From the NCBI GenBank assembly GCA_029265125.1, contig JAJUJX010000006.1, positions 124,001-188,000 on the forward strand: DNA of 64,000 bases. The letters run 5' to 3'. A program made the position numbers and the translations under genes. The notes under the pieces are model-generated. The model was given only the letters and a program-made list of their open reading frames with translations. It was not told where the DNA came from and ran no database searches. The stretch comes from Tolumonas sp008015085 (lineage in GTDB: Bacteria; Pseudomonadota; Gammaproteobacteria; Enterobacterales; Aeromonadaceae). Shown one piece after another: positions 56,280-64,000 of the stretch. How positions within the stretch are numbered: the first letter of the stretch is position 1; every line of letters begins with the position of its first letter.

Positions 56280-57689
56280 TCACACTAGTTTGCGTACTTT
56301 CACTTTGCGGCCTTTGATCTTGCCGTCCTGTAAATAGTTATACGCCTTGTTGGCGATGCTGTGATGCACCGCGACATAGGCATGCAGCTCAGCGATATTG
56401 ATTTTGCCGATATGCTGGCCGTTAAAACCGGCCTCTTTGGTCAGTGCACCGAGAATATCGCCAGGGCGCACCTTGCTCTTGCGGCCACCGTCGATACACA
56501 GCGTCACCATGTCGGGTTTCATGTTGTCTGGGTTCTTTTTCAGCTCGGTCAGATCGCCCCAGATGGCACGGCTTTGCTGGTAATCTTCGACTGCCACCAC
56601 GCGGCTGCCTTGGGTGGCGGTAGTCAGGGTCAGCGCCAGACCGGTTTGTCCGGCGCGGCCGGTACGACCGATACGGTGCACATGCACTTCCGGATCAGGC
56701 GTGATGTCGTAGTTCACCACGGCTTGAAGTTCCTTGATATCCAGCCCGCGAGCGGCGACATCGGTCGCGACCAGCACGGAGCAACTCTGGTTGGCGAAAC
56801 GCACCACCACCTGATCGCGTTCGCGCTGTTCCAGATCGCCATGCAGAGCCAGCGCACTGTAGCCTTTGGCTTTCAGCTGGTCGGCGACCTGCTGGGTCTG
56901 CTGCTTCATGTTGCAGAAAATCACGGCGGAGCGAGGCTGATAGTGTTGTAGCAATTTAATCAGTGCCGGGAACTTGGCTTCCTGATTCGGCAACTCAAAG
57001 AAACGTTGTTCAATCTGGTGGGCGCTGTGGGTTGATTCCACTCGCACACTCAAGGGGCTGCGCTGGAATTCGGCGCTTAGTTTTTGAATATCGTCCGGGT
57101 AGGTCGCCGAAAACAGCAGAGTCTGGCGTTGACGCGGACAGACTTTAGCAATCTCGCGCATCGCATCGGCAAAGCCCATGTCGAGCATACGATCAGCTTC
57201 GTCCAGTACCCAGATTTTCAGGCTGTCGAGGCTCAGACTTTCTTTATCCAGATGTTTTTGCACCCGGCCTGGCGTACCGACCACGATATGCGCGCCCTGT
57301 TCCAGCGAACTGAATTGTGGATTGATCGGCATGCCGCCGCACAAGGTCAGCACTTTTACGTTTGGAATGAGACGGGCCAGACGGCGGATTTCCCCGGCCA
57401 CCTGATCAGCCAGTTCGCGGGTCGGGCAGAGCACCAGCCCCTGTACCGCCAGCGATCTCACATCCAGCTTCTGTAGCAGGCCAAGGGCGAACGAGGCGGT
57501 TTTACCACTGCCGGTTTTGGCCTGCGCCAGCACATCTTTGCCCTCCAGAATGGCGGGCAGGCTCTGCGCCTGAATTGGCGTCATCGCGTGGTATTCCAGC
57601 GATTGCAGATTTTCCAGCAGAGCCGGGTGTAATGAAAGTTGGGCAAAAGCAGACGAAGCCGCAGTTGCAGCAGAATGTTGATCAGACAT
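56280..57689 (-). CDS. dbpA: ATP-dependent RNA helicase DbpA
   Basis: A 469-residue DEAD-box helicase for 23S rRNA assembly. Motif I AQAKTGSGKTASF, DEAD, SAT and HRIGRTGRAG are present. The C-terminal 75 residues (MVTLCIDGGRKSKVRPGDILGALTKEAGFNGQHIGKINIAELHAYVAVH) are the DbpA RNA-binding domain that docks hairpin 92 of 23S rRNA. The ATG at 57689 has AGGAT upstream and is chosen over an ATG at 57764 that would add an unlikely 25 residues. Confidence 0.94.
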   Translation of the reverse strand: MSDQHSAATAASSAFAQLSLHPALLENLQSLEYHAMTPIQAQSLPAILEGKDVLAQAKTGSGKTASFALGLLQKLDVRSLAVQGLVLCPTRELADQVAGEIRRLARLIPNVKVLTLCGGMPINPQFSSLEQGAHIVVGTPGRVQKHLDKESLSLDSLKIWVLDEADRMLDMGFADAMREIAKVCPRQRQTLLFSATYPDDIQKLSAEFQRSPLSVRVESTHSAHQIEQRFFELPNQEAKFPALIKLLQHYQPRSAVIFCNMKQQTQQVADQLKAKGYSALALHGDLEQRERDQVVVRFANQSCSVLVATDVAARGLDIKELQAVVNYDITPDPEVHVHRIGRTGRAGQTGLALTLTTATQGSRVVAVEDYQQSRAIWGDLTELKKNPDNMKPDMVTLCIDGGRKSKVRPGDILGALTKEAGFNGQHIGKINIAELHAYVAVHHSIANKAYNYLQDGKIKGRKVKVRKLV

Positions 57690-57907
57690 AACTATCCTGA
57701 AGTAAACCAATAACAAGACCGCCAGACAGGCGAAACGGGTGTCGGACGCAGGACATCGCCACAAAGAGCTAACGAGTGTCGGAGAAATTTGTACCGGTTT
57801 CAGGCCGCAACGTTTGAGTGAGGCTCAAACGGCAAGGAGAAAGGTGAAAACGTGCAAACAACGCATCAAACGGGCGTAGCTTAAGGTAAGGCTGACTACT
57901 TTGCAAA

Positions 57908-58075
57908 CTAATGCGTCACCAGCAGCATTGCGCCCAGAAACATCACCAGTACTCCACTACCGCCGATGATCCAGTAAAAGCCTTTGCGCCCTTCATATAA
58001 TGGGATATGTCGGTAGAGTAACCAGATACTCCAGCCGAGAGCCAGTAAAAAGGGAAGCAGGAACAATCGCGCCAT
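57908..58075 (-). CDS. small membrane protein
   Basis: A 55-residue protein with two hydrophobic segments (ARLFLLPFLLALGWSIWLLY; FYWIIGGSGVLVMFLGAMLLV) joined by a short charged loop. No family recognised. The ATG at 58075 has AAGAGA upstream; an upstream in-frame ATG (58099) is possible. Its start faces the divergent oxidoreductase gene. Confidence 0.6.
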   Translation of the reverse strand: MARLFLLPFLLALGWSIWLLYRHIPLYEGRKGFYWIIGGSGVLVMFLGAMLLVTH

Positions 58076-58128
58076 GACGAGTCTCTTGTTATGCTGCACA
58101 TAACAATGATGGTAGTAGGGGATCAGCG

Positions 58129-59082
58129 ATGGCTCAACTGCAAATCACCCGTTTTGGCGGGGTGGATGTGTTACAACTGACGGAAAAGCAACTGCCGCCA
58201 CCGGCTGACGATCAGGTTTTACTGGAGGTTTTGTTCGCCAGTGTCAACCCGGTTGATGCCAAGACTCGGGCAGGCTTAGGCTGGGCTGCGCAAAAATTTA
58301 AGGATGAATTACCGTGGACGCCCGGCTTTGATGTCGCCGGTATTGTTCAGGCCACGGGTGAGGGTGTAACAAATCTGCAGGTAGGGGATCGTGTCTGCGG
58401 TATGACCTTTGCGGGTGGAGCGTATGCCTCATCAGTGCTGGTTAATGCCAGCGATCTGTTACCCGTGCCCGCCAAAATGACCCATGCACAGGCAGCAGCC
58501 CTACCATTGGCTGGTTTGACGGCGTGGCAGGGGCTGTTTGAGCATGGCCAGCTGCAATCCGGTGAAACTGTACTGATTTCCGCCGCTGCGGGTGGTGTCG
58601 GTCATATCGCGGTTCAGCTGGCGAAACAGGCCGGAGCTACGGTGATTGCGACAGCCTCCGAAGCTAATCATGATTTCCTGTTAACACTCGGTGCCGATAA
58701 GGTCGTGGATTATCACGATGAGGCCGCGATGTCTGCACTGGCGGGCCAGATCGACCTGGTGTTTGATCTGGTTGGTTTTGACAGCGGGCTGGCGGCGTTA
58801 GCCTTACTGAAGGCGGGGGGGCGTCAGGTGACGGTTCCGACTGTGGCGGTGCCGGCGATCAAAGAGGTTGCTGAAACACAGGGTAAAAATGTGACCGGCA
58901 TGCTGGTACACCCGGATACGGAGAGTCTGGCAAAGTTACTGGCGCTGTGTGCTGCAGGCAAGTTGCAGGTGCATGTCAGCCGGATCTATCCTTTAGCGGA
59001 TGGTGCCAAAGCCCATCAGGCGATTGAAAGCGGACGTACCCGAGGCAAGCTGCTGCTCGATCCCCGGGGTCAGGAGAAGTAA
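58129..59082 (+). CDS. NADP-dependent quinone-type oxidoreductase (zinc-free MDR family)
   Basis: A 317-residue medium-chain dehydrogenase/reductase. The GroES-like N-terminal part (1-120) lacks the catalytic zinc cysteines; the nucleotide-binding fold shows VLISAAAGGVGHIAVQLAKQAGATVIATAS (about 145-175). These enzymes reduce quinones or enones with NADPH. It is directly followed by a HAD phosphatase gene with no gap (stop TAA then ATG), so they form an operon. Confidence 0.88.
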   Translation: MAQLQITRFGGVDVLQLTEKQLPPPADDQVLLEVLFASVNPVDAKTRAGLGWAAQKFKDELPWTPGFDVAGIVQATGEGVTNLQVGDRVCGMTFAGGAYASSVLVNASDLLPVPAKMTHAQAAALPLAGLTAWQGLFEHGQLQSGETVLISAAAGGVGHIAVQLAKQAGATVIATASEANHDFLLTLGADKVVDYHDEAAMSALAGQIDLVFDLVGFDSGLAALALLKAGGRQVTVPTVAVPAIKEVAETQGKNVTGMLVHPDTESLAKLLALCAAGKLQVHVSRIYPLADGAKAHQAIESGRTRGKLLLDPRGQEK

Positions 59083-59691
59083 ATGTTCGATACCGATTCC
59101 TACCAGAAATATGCTGCCTGGATTTTTGATCTCGACGGCACGATTTCTAACTCTCTGCAGGCGCACGATCTGGCGTGGGCACATGCGCTGACGCAGTTTT
59201 CTATTCCGTTTACCGCCGAGCGAATGACGCAGCTGGGCGGAGTACCAATCCCGGATACGGTGCAAATTCTGGCGAAAGAGGCGGGGATGCACGTCGATGT
59301 GCCCGCTGTGGTCAGCGTAAGGGATCAGCGTTTCTACGAATTACTGCCCACCACCTTATCGCCCACACCACTGGTGGCGGGTGTCGTGCTGCCTTTCCTT
59401 GGTGAAAAGCCGATGGCAGTGGGTACTGGTTGTCATACTGAAATGGCCAGACGCATTCTGGCCGGCTTATCACTCGATCATTATCTGCCCGTCGTGGTGG
59501 GTGCGGATCAAGTGAGCCATCCGAAACCAGCTCCGGATACCTTCCTGCTGGCGGCAGAAAAACTGGGTGTCAGACCCGAGCGTTGTCTGGTATTTGAAGA
59601 CGCCGATGCTGGCATCAAGGCCGCTCAAGCTGCCGGTATGGCTGTCGTTGATGTGCGGAAAATCTGGACGGCAAAGAAAACACTGCAATAG
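59083..59691 (+). CDS. HAD-family phosphatase, YqaB-like
   Basis: A 202-residue HAD phosphatase close to E. coli YqaB (fructose-1-phosphatase). The nucleophile motif is IFDLDGT (D16, D18); other motifs are PMAVGTGCHTEMARRIL and HPKPAPDTFLLAAEKLGVRPERCLVFEDADAGIKAAQAAGM. Cytoplasmic. It begins directly after the oxidoreductase stop codon, and AGGAG in that gene's last codons serves it. Confidence 0.88.
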   Translation: MFDTDSYQKYAAWIFDLDGTISNSLQAHDLAWAHALTQFSIPFTAERMTQLGGVPIPDTVQILAKEAGMHVDVPAVVSVRDQRFYELLPTTLSPTPLVAGVVLPFLGEKPMAVGTGCHTEMARRILAGLSLDHYLPVVVGADQVSHPKPAPDTFLLAAEKLGVRPERCLVFEDADAGIKAAQAAGMAVVDVRKIWTAKKTLQ

Positions 59692-59800
59692 TAATGACCT
59701 GATTTTATGTAAAAACCAGCCTAATGCCGTCACTTCCGACAGCTTTAGTCTGGTTATTTTCCATTCTACACTCCCGTTCATAGCCGGCGTTCGCCGCTTA

Positions 59801-59824
59801 CCGTCATGTCTAAAGCTATGACGG
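59801..59824. repeat. inverted repeat upstream of vgrG
   Basis: CCGTCAT and ATGACGG form a 7-bp perfect stem with a 10-base loop, 29 bp before the vgrG ATG. It could be an operator or leader hairpin. Confidence 0.35.
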
Positions 59825-59852
59825 CTATATCTAATAATAACGGGATAAAACT

Positions 59853-61889
59853 ATGTTTTTCGAAGCCAATGAAGCCCGGTTTCTTTTTTCCGTACCGGGG
59901 CAATCAGCTGTATTTCAGGTTTTGCGGTTCAGTGGTGAAGAGTACATCAGCAAAAGCTTTGAATTTCGTCTTACACTGGTTTGCGAAGACGACCAACTTG
60001 ATTTGGCCGCGTTTCTCTATCAGCCCGGCCTGCTGAAAATGAAATCGCCGGATGGCCATCATGAGATCGCCGGCATCGTCCATGACATCAGTCAGGGCGA
60101 CACCGGCTTACGCCTGACCGAATATCACATCACGCTCAAACCCCGCTTTACTCTGCTGCAATATCGCGTCAACTACCGCATTTATCAGCAACTCACCGTG
60201 CAGCAAATCGTCGAACAGCTTCTACAAGAAGCTGGTTTCACCTCGCTTGATTACCGCTGGCGTCTGACACAAGCGCATCAGGCGCGGGAATATTGCGTGC
60301 AGTATGCCGAGTCGGATTATGACTTTATCCACCGGATCCTCTCTGAAGAGGGTATTCACTATCATCATGAGACCTTAAATGGTCAGAACTGTATGGTGTT
60401 TGGTGATGCCAATGCTGCGTTCAGCAAAGGCGTTAGCATGGCTTATCTGCCCGCCAGTGGCCTGAACCTGGATCAACCGGCGCTGCGCGAATGTCAGACT
60501 TTCTGGCGTACGGTATCCGGGAAAGTGTCTGCCCGGGATCACACCTTCCTGCGGCCCGATACGCCGTTGCATGCCGAAGTTACGCCTCCTCCGGCGGCGC
60601 AGAATAATCAGACCCAACTGTCAGCAAAAGGCAAACCAGCGGCTCAGGCTAAACCGTCTGACAAACTGGAAGAGTACCGCTGGCCGAACCTCAGCAGTAC
60701 AGAAGCTGAAAATTTACGGCAAAGCAAACTAGCGCAGGCCCGGCATCTGCAGGCGGCGATTGAACTGGCCGGTGTCACCGATCATGGCGGCCTCATGGCC
60801 GGAGAGTTCACCAGCTTTAGCGAACTGCCGCGCAGTGAATTTGAACCACTGTGGCTGGTGCGACAGGTTCACCATGAAGGTGAGCAGCCGCAAGTGCTGG
60901 AAGAGACCAGTGGCGGGCAGGCTAGTTACCATAACCGCTTTATCGCCATTCCCTGGCAGGTTCTGTTTGTGCCGTGCTGGTGGCATAAACGGCCTAATCT
61001 GCCCGGTTATCAGACCGCCATTGTTACCGGTCCGAAAGGTGAAGAAATTCATACCGACGCCTATGGCCGCATCAAAGTGCAGTTTCACTGGGATAAGGAA
61101 GGGCAGGCCGATGAGAAAACCTCCTGCTGGCTGCGTGTGGCGCAAGGCTGGGCTGGTGACCGCTACGGCAGTCACTGGATCCCGCGGGTCGGGCAGGAAG
61201 TCGTGGTCAGTTTTGAGCATGGCAACCCCGATCGCCCGCTGGTATTAGGCTGTGTCTATAATGGCGCCAATGCGCATCCTTATCCGTTACCGGACCACAA
61301 AACCCGCACCGTATTCAAAACCCTCTCTACCCCCGGTGGTGGCGGTTTTAACGAACTGCGTTTCGAAGACAAAAAAGGCAGCGAACAGATCTTCCTGCAT
61401 GCCCAGCGCAACTGGGAGCTGATGGTTAAAGCCAACGCCTACGCTACTATCGACGGCGACAGCCACCGGCTGACCCACGGCAATGTCATTGAGCGGGTCA
61501 GACATGACCGCAGTGAAAGCGTGAAAAAATCCAGCTTTGAAGAACTCAATGCCGATGATCAGCTCAAACTCAAAGGCATCCAGCAAATTCAGGTCGACCA
61601 GTCGTTTTATCTCAGCGTCGGCGACGAACTGCACCAGAACGCTGCAGTGAAAATCAACATGGAAGCGGGTTCCGGCATTACTCTCAAAGCCGGCGGTAGC
61701 TATGTCACCATCAGCCCAGGTGGCGTACAGCTGGTCGCCCCAGCCATCGCACTGAACGGCGGGGCTGCCCCCTTAATTGGCTCTGATCTGAACTTGCTGG
61801 AGGTGATGAAGCCTGTGGGAGCCGTGGTGGCGACTGCCCGCAGTCAACGGGCTGCCGCAGCTAAACCCTGCCGGAAGCATAAAAAATGA
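59853..61889 (+). CDS. vgrG: type VI secretion tip protein VgrG
   Basis: A 678-residue trimeric spike at the tip of the T6SS tube. The gp27-like part is residues 1-370 (QLTVQQIVEQLLQEAGF; YAESDYDFIHRILSEEGIHY); the gp5 OB-fold (about 385-470) shows TAIVTGPKGEEIHTDAYGRIKVQFHWD and GDRYGSHWIPRVGQEVVVSFEHGNPDRPLVLGCVYNG; the beta-helix follows. A short Lys-rich end has no effector domain. It overlaps the DUF4123 gene by four bases, the standard way to dedicate a VgrG to one effector. No other T6SS core genes are in view. Confidence 0.95.
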   Translation: MFFEANEARFLFSVPGQSAVFQVLRFSGEEYISKSFEFRLTLVCEDDQLDLAAFLYQPGLLKMKSPDGHHEIAGIVHDISQGDTGLRLTEYHITLKPRFTLLQYRVNYRIYQQLTVQQIVEQLLQEAGFTSLDYRWRLTQAHQAREYCVQYAESDYDFIHRILSEEGIHYHHETLNGQNCMVFGDANAAFSKGVSMAYLPASGLNLDQPALRECQTFWRTVSGKVSARDHTFLRPDTPLHAEVTPPPAAQNNQTQLSAKGKPAAQAKPSDKLEEYRWPNLSSTEAENLRQSKLAQARHLQAAIELAGVTDHGGLMAGEFTSFSELPRSEFEPLWLVRQVHHEGEQPQVLEETSGGQASYHNRFIAIPWQVLFVPCWWHKRPNLPGYQTAIVTGPKGEEIHTDAYGRIKVQFHWDKEGQADEKTSCWLRVAQGWAGDRYGSHWIPRVGQEVVVSFEHGNPDRPLVLGCVYNGANAHPYPLPDHKTRTVFKTLSTPGGGGFNELRFEDKKGSEQIFLHAQRNWELMVKANAYATIDGDSHRLTHGNVIERVRHDRSESVKKSSFEELNADDQLKLKGIQQIQVDQSFYLSVGDELHQNAAVKINMEAGSGITLKAGGSYVTISPGGVQLVAPAIALNGGAAPLIGSDLNLLEVMKPVGAVVATARSQRAAAAKPCRKHKK

Positions 61890-62752
61890 TGGATCTGGCG
61901 GACTGGAAAGCCGATTTACCCGAGCAGTGGCAGGTTTATGTCATTATCGATCCGCTGGCTGACAATAAACCATTGGAATATTGGTATCGTAATGCCGAAT
62001 CAACCGATGCCTGGCCGCTGTATGCCGGAACAGAATTCTCGGATGATATTTTATCCGGCCCATGGTTACTGCCATTAGCTCAGTTACCGGGCTGGGAATC
62101 GTGGTGGCAGGAGCAGGAAACAGCCGGGCAGGCGACAGGGATCCTGCTGGCATCAGAGCATGAACCAGCCAAGCTGCTCAAGCATTGGCAAAGCCTGTTG
62201 CTGGCCGGGTTAGATGGCGAAGAGGTGTTATTCCGCTATTACGATCCGCGCATACTCGCCCCTATGCTTTATGCCTTCACCGAAGACGAAACCCGCCGTT
62301 TTCTGGGGCCAACCAACGAGCTGGTCATCTGGCATAACGATGACTGGTTTGTTGCATCACCCTATCCCGAAACAGATTTAACCGAACATGATGAGCCTTG
62401 GTGGCGAATGCAGGAGCCGCATTTTGTCGGGCAGCCGGGTCATGAAAATACGATCGCAGATAATCTCGAAGACTGGTTGTGGCAGTATTATCCCGAACTG
62501 ACACGGGAATGGCTGAAAACAAATAATGATCTCCGGGCCTCCCTTCATGAGCATTATCAGAGGCAACAGGCCGAAACCATTCCACTGCTGTGGCAGCCAT
62601 CATGGCTATTGCTCAATCTGTTTGGCCGCGTTAACTGGTGGCCAGAGATACGGAATATTATCCGGGCTGAGATCATGGATGAACAAAATGATGTGATGGT
62701 GAAGGTGATGACAGTTATCGAAAGAAATCAGCTAGTGGAATGCGGAGCATAA
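61886..62752 (+). CDS. DUF4123 T6SS effector adaptor (Tap/Tec-like)
   Basis: A 288-residue cytoplasmic chaperone that loads a particular effector on a particular VgrG. The DUF4123 region is about residues 15-140 (WQVYVIIDPLADNKPLEYWYR; LASEHEPAKLLKHWQSLLLAGLDGEEVLFRYYDPRILAPML). It overlaps vgrG by four bases, and the effector gene starts four bases after its stop. Confidence 0.9.
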   Translation: MMDLADWKADLPEQWQVYVIIDPLADNKPLEYWYRNAESTDAWPLYAGTEFSDDILSGPWLLPLAQLPGWESWWQEQETAGQATGILLASEHEPAKLLKHWQSLLLAGLDGEEVLFRYYDPRILAPMLYAFTEDETRRFLGPTNELVIWHNDDWFVASPYPETDLTEHDEPWWRMQEPHFVGQPGHENTIADNLEDWLWQYYPELTREWLKTNNDLRASLHEHYQRQQAETIPLLWQPSWLLLNLFGRVNWWPEIRNIIRAEIMDEQNDVMVKVMTVIERNQLVECGA

Positions 62753-62755
62753 TAG

Positions 62756-64000
62756 ATGTCAAATTCAATCATGTTTTGTCGGGAATGTCAGGATCATTCA
62801 CACTGGATTGAGCTCAGACTGGTCAATGAACACGCCAAACCTTTTGCCGATAAATTAAATGGTGTCATAAAAACCAAAGACGGCGCAGTTCGTAAAGTGA
62901 CCTTAAAACAGGGTTACTTGTTTGAAGAAAATCTTCCCTCTGGCCCAGTACAGCTTGTGATACCCACTGACGAATTACTGAAAGCAGCTTATCCGCATCC
63001 TCCTCGTAAGGAAAAAGAAGAAAATCCGGTTCCCGCTTTTACAAAGCAAGAAAAAGGGCATGAAAATAAATCGAGGGAGCATGAGAAAATCACTGTCGGT
63101 GATATCTGGGAGAAAGTGCCGGAACAACCGATCACAGAGCGCCATAAACCGGGCGCCGCCAGTGGAAAATTAGTGCTGGTGGTCGATAACAGCTATGTGC
63201 TGGAAGTCAGAGCGTTCAACATGCTCACGGTGCGCATCGGCATGTTCTTCGATGGCACTGGCAATAACACTTACAATGCGGAACAAGCCAAAGAGCAAAC
63301 CAGTATCTGGTCATTACGCTGTGAAAAACCTGAACAAGGCGAGGCATTGGCAAAATGGTGTGGGGCCAGCCCGAGTCAGGGGAGCGCTGGTAATGAAATC
63401 ACCAATGTTCAGAAGTTGTTTGATGTGTACGATAGTTCATCTGAAATCAAAGATAATGTTCTGCTTTCCAAATGGTACATTGAAGGCATCGGCACCACCA
63501 ATGATAGCTCATCCGTGACCATTACCGATGATTCCAAATATGGCATGGCGACTGGTACAGGAGACACAGGTATAGATGGCAAGGTGAGAAAAGGATGTAA
63601 AGTTGCTGTCCAAAGCCTGAAAAAGTCATTAAGTGGTAGTGATTACGATGGCATTGGCTGTTTCCAGTTTGATGTATTTGGCTTCAGTCGTGGGGCTGCC
63701 GCGGCGCGGCATTTTGTCAATGTGGTGACGCTGGGTGATAACGGCTATTTTGGCAAAGCACTTCGGGAACAAAAAATCTCGCTACCTGCTCCATTCGACT
63801 GGAAGAACCAGCAACAGTGCCAGTTTACCTTCGTGGGTTTGTTTGACACCGTAGCAGCGATAGTTGCTCCAGCCGCCGGAGATTTTAGCCCTGCGAATAA
63901 CGATAACCCCGGCATACACCTAGCTTTGCCGGTAAAACAAACCTTACGGGCCGTGCATATCACCGCCGCCGATGAGTTCCGGGATTACTTTGCCCTGAAC
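62756..64000 (+). CDS. T6SS lipase effector, DUF2235/Tle1-like (partial, runs off window)
   Basis: 415 residues are visible and the frame is open at the end. An N-terminal domain of about 160 residues (IELRLVNEHAKPFADKLNGVIKTKDGAVRKVTLKQGYLFEE..., a beta-rich carrier-like module, then a Lys/Glu linker) precedes a DUF2235 alpha/beta-hydrolase: FFDGTGNN (D166-N171), nucleophile elbow G309-F-S311-R-G313, and GLFDTV with probable catalytic D364. The catalytic His would lie past the window end. Tle1 effectors attack phospholipids of rival cells. An immunity gene should follow outside the window. Confidence 0.88.
   Translation, partial: MSNSIMFCRECQDHSHWIELRLVNEHAKPFADKLNGVIKTKDGAVRKVTLKQGYLFEENLPSGPVQLVIPTDELLKAAYPHPPRKEKEENPVPAFTKQEKGHENKSREHEKITVGDIWEKVPEQPITERHKPGAASGKLVLVVDNSYVLEVRAFNMLTVRIGMFFDGTGNNTYNAEQAKEQTSIWSLRCEKPEQGEALAKWCGASPSQGSAGNEITNVQKLFDVYDSSSEIKDNVLLSKWYIEGIGTTNDSSSVTITDDSKYGMATGTGDTGIDGKVRKGCKVAVQSLKKSLSGSDYDGIGCFQFDVFGFSRGAAAARHFVNVVTLGDNGYFGKALREQKISLPAPFDWKNQQQCQFTFVGLFDTVAAIVAPAAGDFSPANNDNPGIHLALPVKQTLRAVHITAADEFRDYFALN

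Noticed and set aside
54773..57689. rhlE and dbpA as one duplicated gene
   Set aside because: They share only DEAD-box motifs; the C-terminal domains are different and each fits its own family.
63195..63518. 107-codon frame near the right edge
   Set aside because: Wrong frame within the Tle1-like effector gene, which is open from 62756 to the window end.

Overview
The window looks like a chromosomal segment of a gammaproteobacterium close to the Aeromonadales, with Tolumonas my best guess. This rests on the rsmD-yhhL / ftsY-ftsE-ftsX-rpoH block, enteric-like KdgR, AspA, PutP, RNase II, TmcA, DsbA and HscC proteins, moderate G+C, and mixed fermentative and plant-polysaccharide genes. Genus cannot be proved from the sequence alone.

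Layout. 0.1-2.8 kb: uronate/pectin catabolism (kdgR, a YhcH/EbgC-like protein, kdgT) with a near-consensus KdgR box. 3.0-6.2 kb: a large multi-PAS diguanylate cyclase. 6.2-12.6 kb (minus strand): a carbohydrate operon read ATPase, two permeases, binding protein, LacI-type repressor, GH43 glycosidase, with a perfect CRP site and a palindrome upstream. 12.9-18.3 kb: an AT-richer Hsp70 (HscC) locus convergent with a very large J-domain-like membrane protein and a DUF1266 protein.

18.55-27.91 kb: an integrated P4-type satellite of about 9.35 kb. It lies at the 3' end of a tRNA-Ser(UGA) gene and has a 14-bp att core repeat, matching integrase arm sites near both ends, a tyrosine integrase, an AlpA-like regulator, an AntA/AntB protein, small hypothetical genes, a P4 alpha-type primase/helicase, a dense iteron field that looks like a replication origin, and a two-gene cargo of unknown function next to attR.

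28-36.6 kb: housekeeping and envelope genes (MBL-fold hydrolase, DUF523, dsbA, gmhB, tmcA) and a two-component system divergent from a small periplasmic protein. 36.6-45.9 kb: rnb, yhhL-rsmD, ftsYEX, rpoH, can, an entericidin-like lipoprotein gene (short and easily missed), and a spermidine synthase. 46-59.7 kb: aspA, putP, an aminotransferase/MarR divergent pair with a clear operator, a hybrid sensor kinase with two receiver domains and an Hpt domain, RNA helicases rhlE and dbpA, an oxidoreductase and a YqaB-like phosphatase. 59.8-64 kb: a type VI secretion cargo module, vgrG, a DUF4123 adaptor, and a DUF2235/Tle1-like lipase effector that runs off the window.

The least explained parts are the satellite (leader with promoter, operator and two terminators; iterons; TGCGCA cluster; cargo pair), the HscC locus with a hairpin over the ribosome binding site, and a small ORF overlapping the rpoH start.
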